From Candidatus Omnitrophota bacterium (GTDB taxonomy: Bacteria > Omnitrophota > Gorgyraeia > 2-01-FULL-45-10), in assembly GCA_041650805.1 (NCBI GenBank), contig JBAZKM010000001.1:193501-257500 (forward strand): DNA of 64,000 bases, in the 5' to 3' direction. The translations under genes were made by a program, and so were the position numbers. Below the pieces are notes generated by a model. That model saw only the letters and a list, made by a program, of their open reading frames with translations, made no database searches and had not been told where the DNA came from. Positions 14,825 through 21,172 of this stretch are shown piece by piece (the first letter of the stretch is position 1; each line of letters opens with the position of its first letter).

Positions 14825-16285
14825 TTAGAAGCTTACCTTCACTGTACCAACAACATCGGAAGCGACTTCATCATTTCCGCCGCCGTACACTTCACCGGGG
14901 AAGAACCAGCCGGCCAGAATGCCGAAGCTGACGTCTTCTGTGTAATCCCAGTTGGCCTGCAGGTCTATTTCGCTGCCGACATAACCGTCTGAATCGGAAT
15001 CGTTATAAATATACTGCTTCGCGTTCCAGAATAGGTTATAGTTGGCCTTCAGCGTCAGACTGTCAACAGGCTGTAGGCTTCCTACGAAAATGACCTGGTG
15101 CTGGTTGGTGAACGATGCATCGGCTGAGCTCTGGAGCTGACCACTCCTTGTAGGATACTGATTGGTCGTATAGAACTTTCCGACGAATTCACGGATGGCC
15201 GAATCAAACTTGCCTCTATACATCGGATCCCATCCCTTGAATGTACCGCCGGCCCCTGCCGGGCTCTCTTCCGCCTTGTTGCCGGAGTAGTATACCCACT
15301 CTGCGCCGATCTTCGGCTTCCATGCGAACTTCTCTGTGAAGTATCTGCACTCACCGCTGATATCGAGCGCCCATGCCGAACGGGACCTGTCATTGATCTG
15401 TAACCTGCTGCCCAGGTACTCACCGCACTGGTATGCGCCTTCTGCCGCGACCGTGAACGCCTCGATCGGGTCGACGCTTCCACGCAGACCGAACGTATGC
15501 ACCTCATTGCGGGCTTTCGAACCGACCCAATCTTCGATGCTCCTGTCTCTCTTCCAGAACCAATAACCTTCTGCCTCGGCCTTGTAGGAATCGAACTTGT
15601 AACCGACGTTCGCGCCCCAAAGGTCTACATCATCAGAGGCCTGTACCGCGTTCTCGGCGATCTTCGAATATACGCCCGTGATCGTCCAAGGATCGAAGTC
15701 CAATACCGCTTTCACGGCATCGAACGCAGTCATTACCGAGTATTCCTGCGCCTGTATAGCTCCGGTCGGATCGGTGTTATTTAAATTCGATCCAACGATG
15801 AAGCCCTTACCGAACCACAGGTTCTGCCGGCCGATAGTTACCGTGAGGGGCGAATAGATGAAGTCCTTCAGGGTAACATACGCCAACTCTAATTCAACAT
15901 CGAACTCATCCGGGTTATCCGTGTAACCGCCGAGACCGTTTGGCGCAAGAGTGGTGTCACTCTGGATGTTCTTCGCCTTGACGTTCCAGTCTCTCTGGTT
16001 TGCCAGCCTGATGACCGTCTGGACGTTATCCGTCAGATCGGCCTCAACCTGCACTTCTGCGGTCGACATGATCCAATCCTGGTTCGACTGCTGAATACCG
16101 GTTCTGGTGCCCAGTCCGGCCGCTACGTCTTCCGCAGGTTTGCTTACGTAGTCGTAAGAATCCCTGTAGAAACCGCGGATGGCCAGGTCACCACTGACCT
16201 TCACGCTCTGTGTCTCAGCGTATGCGCCGCTTACCATGAAGCAGAGCGCCAGCGCCAAAACGCATAGCACGTTTAAAAACTTCAT
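14825..16285 (-). CDS. Outer-membrane beta-barrel protein, alginate-export-like
   Basis: 486 residues with a signal peptide (about 1-23, ending AYA). The body is a long series of amphipathic strands ending in VVGTVKVSF, whose terminal Phe is the usual barrel insertion signal. The phrases TVIRLANQRDW, ELELAYVTLKDF and LTVTIGRQNLWFGKGFIVGSN match the alginate-export/porin superfamily. It probably forms a channel for small solutes; the substrate is unknown. It has its own promoter (16517-16545), a long leader, a strong AAGGAGG site and its own terminator, which suggests high expression. Confidence 0.85.
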   Translation of the reverse strand: MKFLNVLCVLALALCFMVSGAYAETQSVKVSGDLAIRGFYRDSYDYVSKPAEDVAAGLGTRTGIQQSNQDWIMSTAEVQVEADLTDNVQTVIRLANQRDWNVKAKNIQSDTTLAPNGLGGYTDNPDEFDVELELAYVTLKDFIYSPLTVTIGRQNLWFGKGFIVGSNLNNTDPTGAIQAQEYSVMTAFDAVKAVLDFDPWTITGVYSKIAENAVQASDDVDLWGANVGYKFDSYKAEAEGYWFWKRDRSIEDWVGSKARNEVHTFGLRGSVDPIEAFTVAAEGAYQCGEYLGSRLQINDRSRSAWALDISGECRYFTEKFAWKPKIGAEWVYYSGNKAEESPAGAGGTFKGWDPMYRGKFDSAIREFVGKFYTTNQYPTRSGQLQSSADASFTNQHQVIFVGSLQPVDSLTLKANYNLFWNAKQYIYNDSDSDGYVGSEIDLQANWDYTEDVSFGILAGWFFPGEVYGGGNDEVASDVVGTVKVSF

Positions 16286-16512
16286 TATACAACCTCCTTG
16301 TTATGTCTTATGAACAATTTAACTTTATATTTCACAATTCGGCCCTTTAAAGATCTGCGTGCCCCGTTGATGGGCCTTATCGTATATGTATTTCATTTAT
16401 TATCTATAACGCCACACTTTGATAACTTAGAGCTTGCTTGTGCACCACCTCCTCTTGCGCTAAGATTTAAGTCATCTATGACGGTATAGTCGAACTACCT
16501 TTTGGTAGTTAA
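16286..16512 (-). promoter_or_regulatory. Long 5' leader of the porin gene
   Basis: About 225 bases separate the predicted start of transcription from the porin ATG. A perfect 7-bp palindrome (AACTACC/GGTAGTT, 16493-16510) lies at the expected +1 region, and an AGGAGGTGG-like purine run lies midway. No known riboswitch motif was recognised. The leader may carry an operator or a post-transcriptional control site. Confidence 0.45.
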
Positions 16513-16516
16513 CAGA

Positions 16517-16545
16517 AGTATATCATATAGGGTAATGGGTGTCAA
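16517..16545 (-). promoter_or_regulatory. Sigma-70-type promoter of the porin gene
   Basis: TTGACA, a 17-bp spacer and TATACT on the minus strand, very close to consensus. Confidence 0.8.
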
Positions 16546-16576
16546 GGGTATTTCACCTTTTTATTCCTAACGTTTC

Positions 16577-17233
16577 CTAACGTAAAACCCCTATTTTCCG
16601 CAATAAAACCCTTGAATTCCAGAAAATCGACCTGCGGGCGGCCTTACCAACCCCTATGTTCCGCAAGAATATATCTGCCTTTTTATCGGAGATGAGATCT
16701 TCCGGGCTGTGAGAATCGGTATTCAGCACCAATTTAGCCCCGACAGAGCCCGCCATCCTGAAGAGACGCTTATCGGGAAGGCGGTGGCTCTTGCGCGTAG
16801 TGAGCTCAAGATAGACACCCCTCTTTGCGGCCAACGCCATGTCCTCTTTACTTATCAGACCGGGATGGGCAAGGATATCGCACCCGGCCTCTATGGCCCG
16901 CCTGTTCGTCCCGGGCAGGACCGGCTCAGAGATGGTCTCGCCGTGGACTATCACGATCTTCGCTCCGGCCTTCCTGGCGAACTTCACGAGCGGACGTATC
17001 TCCTCCAGCGGAGCGTGCGTTATCTCCACGCCCGGGATCGAGATTATATCCCAGTACCTGTTGAGGACTTTGCATGTCTTGACTATGCGGGGAAGGACGA
17101 AATCTATATTGGAGAGGTCCACGTGATCGGTGATCGCTATCGCCTCATAGCCGACAGCCTCCGCCCTCCTCACGAGCTCGCTCGGCAGTAGCTCTCCATC
17201 GCTGAAAAGTGTATGAGTGTGAAGATCGATCAT
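16577..17233 (-). CDS. PHP-domain phosphoesterase
   Basis: 218 residues. Metal-binding motifs of the PHP family are visible: MIDLHTHTLFSDGELLP (1-17), ITDHVDL (about 34-40), GVEIT (near 68), IVHGE (near 93), LAHPGLI (near 121) and LNTDSHS (near 170). The fold is a trinuclear metal hydrolase as in HisK and PolX PHP domains. It lacks polymerase or other domains, so it is a stand-alone phosphatase or phosphodiesterase of unknown substrate. Confidence 0.88.
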   Translation of the reverse strand: MIDLHTHTLFSDGELLPSELVRRAEAVGYEAIAITDHVDLSNIDFVLPRIVKTCKVLNRYWDIISIPGVEITHAPLEEIRPLVKFARKAGAKIVIVHGETISEPVLPGTNRRAIEAGCDILAHPGLISKEDMALAAKRGVYLELTTRKSHRLPDKRLFRMAGSVGAKLVLNTDSHSPEDLISDKKADIFLRNIGVGKAARRSIFWNSRVLLRKIGVLR

Positions 17234-17240
17234 TTTCTTT

Positions 17241-17276
17241 CCAACCTCCTAACTCCCAACTCCAAGCTCCAAACTA
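17241..17276. repeat. 7-bp-period repeat (AACTCCC type)
   Basis: Five heptamers of the AACTCCC/AACTCCA class between the PHP gene and tRNA-Arg. Confidence 0.75.
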
Positions 17277-17279
17277 TAT

Positions 17280-17356
17280 TGGCGCCCCTGGCCTGAGTCG
17301 AACAGGCGACACCAGGTTTAGGAAACCTGTGCTCTATCCATCTGAGCTACAGGGGC
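17280..17356 (-). tRNA. tRNA-Arg (anticodon CCU)
   Basis: A complete cloverleaf: acceptor GCCCCTG/CAGGGGC, D arm GCTC/GAGC, anticodon arm CAGGT/ACCTG with loop TTCCTAA (anticodon CCT), variable loop GTGTC, T arm GCCTG/CAGGC with loop TTCGACT, discriminator G and an encoded CCA. It reads AGG codons. Partial copies of its 5' end lie just upstream (17421 and 17523). Confidence 0.95.
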
Positions 17357-17380
17357 GTCTATTTCTTAAGCTTCCTTAAT

Positions 17381-17434
17381 GCTCAGATGGATGCCTACTA
17401 CTAGTCTATTGCTACGAAGGCTATCCATCTGAGC
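17381..17434. repeat. Long inverted repeat built from the tRNA-Arg 5' end
   Basis: GCTCAGATGGAT at 17381-17392 pairs with ATCCATCTGAGC at 17423-17434, extended by GCC/GGC after one bulged base. The right arm belongs to the tRNA copy at 17421-17444. The result is a stem of about 15 bp. Confidence 0.85.
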
Positions 17435-17444
17435 TACAGGGGCG
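17421..17444 (-). repeat. Copy of the tRNA-Arg 5' end (24 bp identical)
   Basis: Identical to 17334-17357, covering the 5' acceptor strand and D stem of tRNA-Arg plus one flanking base. It cannot fold as a tRNA because the anticodon and T arms are missing. Confidence 0.9.
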
Positions 17445-17522
17445 ATGTTGTTATGCTGTATTCGCCCTGCTGGCGAAATCTCGCCGAAGCCCTCTGTCTA
17501 TCGCACGTTGATGGCGTAGGCG

Positions 17523-17538
17523 GATGAGCTACAGGGGC
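17523..17538 (-). repeat. Second partial copy of the tRNA-Arg 5' end
   Basis: Fourteen bases (17525-17538) match the acceptor and D-stem start of tRNA-Arg, after which the sequence diverges. Confidence 0.7.
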
Positions 17539-17540
17539 TA

Positions 17541-17573
17541 GAAAATTTCTGTCTATCTCTTCATGAAATTTTC
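17541..17573. repeat. Inverted repeat GAAAATTTC/GAAATTTTC
   Basis: Arms at 17541-17549 and 17565-17573 pair perfectly around a 15-base loop, next to the partial tRNA copy. Confidence 0.75.
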
Positions 17574-17574
17574 A

Positions 17575-17630
17575 CTCCGATGCCTGCAAGCAAATTCCGG
17601 AGGAATTTGCGCAGCGCTTAGGCATCGGAG
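17575..17630. repeat. Large nested hairpin
   Basis: Outer arms CTCCGATGCC (17575-17584) and GGCATCGGAG (17621-17630) enclose inner arms GCAAATTCC (17590-17598) and GGAATTTGC (17602-17610). About 19 bp of pairing within 56 bases. Confidence 0.85.
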
Positions 17631-17654
17631 GAACAATACCAAAAAGCCGCGATG

Positions 17655-17683
17655 ATTATAACAACTTTTCACGGCGCTGTAAA
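17655..17683 (-). promoter_or_regulatory. Sigma-70-type promoter ahead of the hairpin/tRNA-Arg array
   Basis: TTTACA, a 17-bp spacer and TATAAT on the minus strand. Transcription would run through the hairpins and partial tRNA copies into the intact tRNA-Arg. No other feature occupies 17631-17700. Confidence 0.75.
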
Positions 17684-17700
17684 GAAAGTTCTGACATTCT

Positions 17701-18726
17701 CTATTTTTTGAAATCTACAACCGCCAGCAGCGCGGCGGCCACTTTTTCGTGGCCGCGCCTGTTCATATGCCCGTCCAGCATATAATAATCGTCCCCGGAG
17801 AGGATATCTTTCGCATCCAGCACCGCCATCTCCCTGATGAACCGGGGACGGCCGTCTGAACCTTTTTTCTTCTTCAGCGCAGGCACAAAATCATCGTCTT
17901 TGCCGAACTTCACGACTATAACCCGGACCCCCGTAAGGTCGATCCCGCTATTGATGACCGCGTTCAGGAAAAAAGCGGCCGAACCCCTGTACGAAGATGC
18001 CCCGTTTCCATCTTTCCGGGAGGAGGCCATATCTTTGATCTTTCTTATGATACCGTTATACTTGGAAAGGAGGTGCTTCCCAAAAAAGTACCTCCTTCTA
18101 TTCCCCTCTTTACGGACAAGCCGGTCGTACCTGCCGGGACCGGTCACCGGGAGCATGTTTTTATTTAAATAAAATTCCCTGTTCTCGTTGTAGTCGTTAG
18201 TATCATATTCGATTATGAGATACTTCAACCGGCTCCTGTCCACCCGTTTCAGCAGGAGCATCTCCCTTACCGTGCCGTATGAAGAGACGGCGGCATTCAA
18301 GACCGGCAGGCCGGTCTTCCTTTCGATTATCTGCGGAAAGGTCTCATCCTGTTCCACGCCCCAACCCATGGCGATAGAGTCCCCCGCTACTACTATAACA
18401 GGGGACCCCAGGGACGCTTCATCATCACGCACGCCAAGGGAATTGACAAGATATTCCGTGCGAAATTCGATATTCGAAAAGATGAACCTCCCCGGCCGCA
18501 GGGTGTACATGACGCCGCTGTCATACCGCGCGCATTCCGGCATAAACTGTATTATGTTGACGTTGCGCATATACAGGCTGCTGAAGAAAAATACGACACT
18601 CCTCGGAGCATACCTTAACAATGGGTACGGGTTGTTCAATACCAGGACAAAAACGCCCTCCAGCGCCGCTGACAGGATCACTATCAGGAGCAGGATAGAG
18701 AGCGGTGTTTTATACTTTTTTTTCAT
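17701..18726 (-). CDS. SGNH/GDSL-type hydrolase, membrane-anchored (copy A)
   Basis: 341 residues. One membrane helix at about 9-31 is followed by an SGNH fold: block I GDSIAMGWG (nucleophile Ser), block III-like EYDTNDYNEN, and block V LDGHMNRRGHE with the catalytic Asp-x2-His. Family members are esterases or acyl/acetyl hydrolases of carbohydrates and lipids. It overlaps the second SGNH gene by 17 bp, so the pair was probably formed by duplication and is co-translated. The substrate may be a cell-surface glycan; that is inference. Confidence 0.82.
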   Translation of the reverse strand: MKKKYKTPLSILLLIVILSAALEGVFVLVLNNPYPLLRYAPRSVVFFFSSLYMRNVNIIQFMPECARYDSGVMYTLRPGRFIFSNIEFRTEYLVNSLGVRDDEASLGSPVIVVAGDSIAMGWGVEQDETFPQIIERKTGLPVLNAAVSSYGTVREMLLLKRVDRSRLKYLIIEYDTNDYNENREFYLNKNMLPVTGPGRYDRLVRKEGNRRRYFFGKHLLSKYNGIIRKIKDMASSRKDGNGASSYRGSAAFFLNAVINSGIDLTGVRVIVVKFGKDDDFVPALKKKKGSDGRPRFIREMAVLDAKDILSGDDYYMLDGHMNRRGHEKVAAALLAVVDFKK

Positions 18727-19723
18727 GGAGCATTACCTGCAACACGCCGGTCAGCTCTTCCGCCAGCACCTTCCCGCATATCTCATGCCCCTTATCATTC
18801 CAGTGCATGTCCCCCTTGCGCAGGAAGAGATCGATCCCTTCGGTATATGCCCTGTCGATCGCTTCCGGCACGCGGTCTATAAACATGATGCCGTTCGCCG
18901 CGCATATCTTCCGGAACTCTCCCAGGTAGGGCTGATAATCATCCGCTGCGAAAACGACTATCGGGATACCCCCTGCCCTCGCTTTCATCTTTTCTATTAT
19001 CTTTCCGGTCACAACGACCGATTCCCTGAAATTCGCTAAATCCGCGCCCCTCTCTTTTATATCTTCCTCGACATTATATAACCGGCCGCCGTGCGCCAGG
19101 GCCGATGATATCCGGTCCATCCTGTTAAAGATGAAATAGAAGACCCTTGAATGGGTTGCCAGGGATATCCTGGTCTTGCCCCACCGCCGCGGGAAACGGT
19201 ATTCTATCCTGCCATCTATGAGATAAGGCCTTGTGATCAGGCTGTTGCTGACGAAGCTGGCAACATCGAGCTCCCACAGGTTATTGATGAAGTCGTTCCC
19301 GCAGGAGATCTGGAGGACGACCAGGTCCGGCTTTATCTCATCTATGAACTTATCAATGACTATATATTCTTGCAGGGTCCCGTACGCAAGCCCTCCGTAA
19401 GCGAACACCTCCGCATTCAGGATATCACCGGCCACTCTGTAATACATCTTATCTTCATCAACGCCCGACCCGTATGTGAATGAATCCCCGACGAAAAATA
19501 TCTTATACCTTTTGGAGGACGGGTCCCCGAAGACCTTCTTCCCCTTCCACCCCAGTTCGTCATCATACCGGAAGAAAGGCGAGCCGGTGAAAGGTATGCC
19601 GAACCTTATCTTGTGATATGCGCGCAACAGGACTTCACCTGAAAGGAATACAAATAGGAGATACCCGCACAGGATAAAGAGGGATACTGCCGGAATGGAT
19701 TTTTTTGATCTATCGGTTTTCAG
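18710..19723 (-). CDS. SGNH/GDSL-type hydrolase, membrane-anchored (copy B)
   Basis: Block I is FFVGDSFTYGSG, block III QISCGNDF and block V GDMHWNDKGHE, so the catalytic Ser, Gly, Asn and Asp-His are present. The first conventional start is a TTG at 19627, but the frame runs open to the apt stop and encodes a membrane helix (IPAVSLFILCGYLLFVFLSG). I extend to a CTG at 19723, the only near-cognate codon before that helix; no good ribosome site is seen. Paired with the similar gene downstream. Confidence 0.78.
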   Translation of the reverse strand: MKTDRSKKSIPAVSLFILCGYLLFVFLSGEVLLRAYHKIRFGIPFTGSPFFRYDDELGWKGKKVFGDPSSKRYKIFFVGDSFTYGSGVDEDKMYYRVAGDILNAEVFAYGGLAYGTLQEYIVIDKFIDEIKPDLVVLQISCGNDFINNLWELDVASFVSNSLITRPYLIDGRIEYRFPRRWGKTRISLATHSRVFYFIFNRMDRISSALAHGGRLYNVEEDIKERGADLANFRESVVVTGKIIEKMKARAGGIPIVVFAADDYQPYLGEFRKICAANGIMFIDRVPEAIDRAYTEGIDLFLRKGDMHWNDKGHEICGKVLAEELTGVLQVMLHEKKV

Positions 19724-19729
19724 GGGATA

Positions 19730-20257
19730 TCAGCAATATTCGTCTTTGATCAGAGAAACGACGGGATAACCCTTGAGCTTCTCGCGCCCTTTCAGGGGGA
19801 GGAGCTCGACCACGAAAGCTAGGCCGACTATCTTGCCTCCCATATTCTCTATCATCTCTACCACGGCATGGGTCGTCCCGCCCGTGGCCAAGAGATCATC
19901 CACTATAAGGAGATTCGCGCCTTTTTTGAACGCATCCTGGTGGATCTCAAGCGTATCTTTGCCGTACTCGAGGTCGTAAGTCACGCTGTTCGTCTTGAAC
20001 GGCAGCTTCCCCTTCTTCCTCACCGGTATGATGCCTACGCCGAGCTTATAAGCGAGGGCGGCGCCGAATATGAACCCCCTGGCCTCCACGCTCAATACCG
20101 CATCGATCGACTTTCCCTTGAACTGATCGGCTATCATATCCACGGATTCCCTGAAGGTCCTGCCGTCTTTCAGGAGCGGCGTGATATCCTTGAATATGAT
20201 CCCCTCTTTAGGAAAACCGGGCACATCCCTTATGTAGGATTTCAGTTCCGTTATCAT
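19730..20257 (-). CDS. apt: Adenine phosphoribosyltransferase
   Basis: 175 residues, full length. The PRPP-binding motif is LLIVDDLLATGGTTHAV (about 116-132). N-terminal IRDVPGFPKEGIIFKDITPLL and mid-chain VLSVEARGFIFGAALAYKL are typical of Apt. It converts adenine and PRPP to AMP in purine salvage. Its start overlaps the sigma factor stop by four bases. Confidence 0.96.
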   Translation of the reverse strand: MITELKSYIRDVPGFPKEGIIFKDITPLLKDGRTFRESVDMIADQFKGKSIDAVLSVEARGFIFGAALAYKLGVGIIPVRKKGKLPFKTNSVTYDLEYGKDTLEIHQDAFKKGANLLIVDDLLATGGTTHAVVEMIENMGGKIVGLAFVVELLPLKGREKLKGYPVVSLIKDEYC

Positions 20258-21096
20258 CTCTTTGCGGCCTCCTCTCTTCTTGCGGTGATCTCCTTTTCCT
20301 GCTGCATTATCACTTCCCGCATCTTCTTCATCGCTGCGTTCTCTATCTGGCGGACCCTCTCACGCGTGATACCAAAATATTTTGCGGTATCCCTCAGGGT
20401 CTTAGGCACACCGTCCTTAAGCCCGAACCTCAATACCAGTATCCGTTTCTCTCTCTTCGACATCTTATCTAGCAGGTCCTTGATCCTCTCCTGCATAAGA
20501 AAGTTGGACAGGCCGTCCACGGCGGAGACGATGCTCTCGTCCTCTATGAGATCGAGGAACTCCGTTGAGCTGTCCTCCCCTATGGGCGTGTTGAGGCTCG
20601 ATATCCCGGTCGCCATCTTGCTCAACTGCCTGGCGCGCTTCATCGGGAGCCGCATCTTTTTCGCTATCTCACTCACCTTGGGCTTGCGCTTGAAAGTCAC
20701 CGTCAGCTGGTCCGTCGCCTTTTTGAACCTCATCAGAAGTTCGATTATGTAAACCGGCATCCTGACGGTCTTCCCCTGGTTTGCGATCGCCCTGGATATG
20801 TACTGGCGTATCCACCATGCCGCGTAAGTGGAGAACCTGTAACCTTTCTTGGGGTTGAACTTCTCGACGGCCTTCATCAGACCGAGGTTGCCCTCTTCTA
20901 TCAGGTCGAGCATCGAGACGCCGAGGTTCGAATACTTCTTGGCGATGTTGATGACGAGGCGGAGGTTCGATTGGATCATCTTCGCGCGCGCCGCCTTATC
21001 GCCTTTCTTTATGCGATTGGCGAGGTCTATCTCCTCCTCGGGCGTGAGGAGCGGGAGCTTCTTGATGTCTTTGAGATACAGTCTTATAGCATCCAT
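20254..21096 (-). CDS. RNA polymerase sigma-70 family factor (group 1/2 type)
   Basis: 280 residues with no region 1.1. Region 1.2 (MDAIRLYLKDIKKLPLLTPEEE), region 2 (NLRLVINIAKKY, DLIEEGNLGLMKAVEKF, FSTYAAWWIRQYISRAIANQ), region 3 and region 4 (LRDTAKYFGITRERVRQIE) are all present. It recognises -10/-35 promoters like those seen in this window. Length suits a primary factor without the N-terminal region, or an RpoS-like one. It overlaps apt by four bases. Confidence 0.93.
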   Translation of the reverse strand: MDAIRLYLKDIKKLPLLTPEEEIDLANRIKKGDKAARAKMIQSNLRLVINIAKKYSNLGVSMLDLIEEGNLGLMKAVEKFNPKKGYRFSTYAAWWIRQYISRAIANQGKTVRMPVYIIELLMRFKKATDQLTVTFKRKPKVSEIAKKMRLPMKRARQLSKMATGISSLNTPIGEDSSTEFLDLIEDESIVSAVDGLSNFLMQERIKDLLDKMSKREKRILVLRFGLKDGVPKTLRDTAKYFGITRERVRQIENAAMKKMREVIMQQEKEITARREEAAKR

Positions 21097-21110
21097 AGTA
21101 TTTAGTTTGG

Positions 21111-21171
21111 AGTTTGGGGTTAGGAGTTGGGAGCAAAACCCCTAACTCCCAACTCATAACTCCTAACTTAT
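21111..21171. repeat. 7-bp-period palindromic repeat (AACTCCC type)
   Basis: Left arm of TTTGGAG/GTTAGGA heptamers faces a right arm of CTAACTC/CCAACTC heptamers around CAAAAC. It fills the gap between ppdK and the sigma factor gene and can form a long imperfect hairpin. Confidence 0.85.
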
Positions 21172-21172
21172 T

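Noticed and set aside
16286..16512. Known riboswitch in the porin leader
   Set aside because: I looked for c-di-GMP, cobalamin, SAM and TPP core motifs and saw none.
17421..17444. Second tRNA-Arg gene
   Set aside because: Only the 5' end is copied; no anticodon or T arm follows.
17280..17683. Integrative element attachment site at tRNA-Arg
   Set aside because: The duplicated part is the 5' end, not the 3' end, and no integrase or mobile cargo lies nearby.
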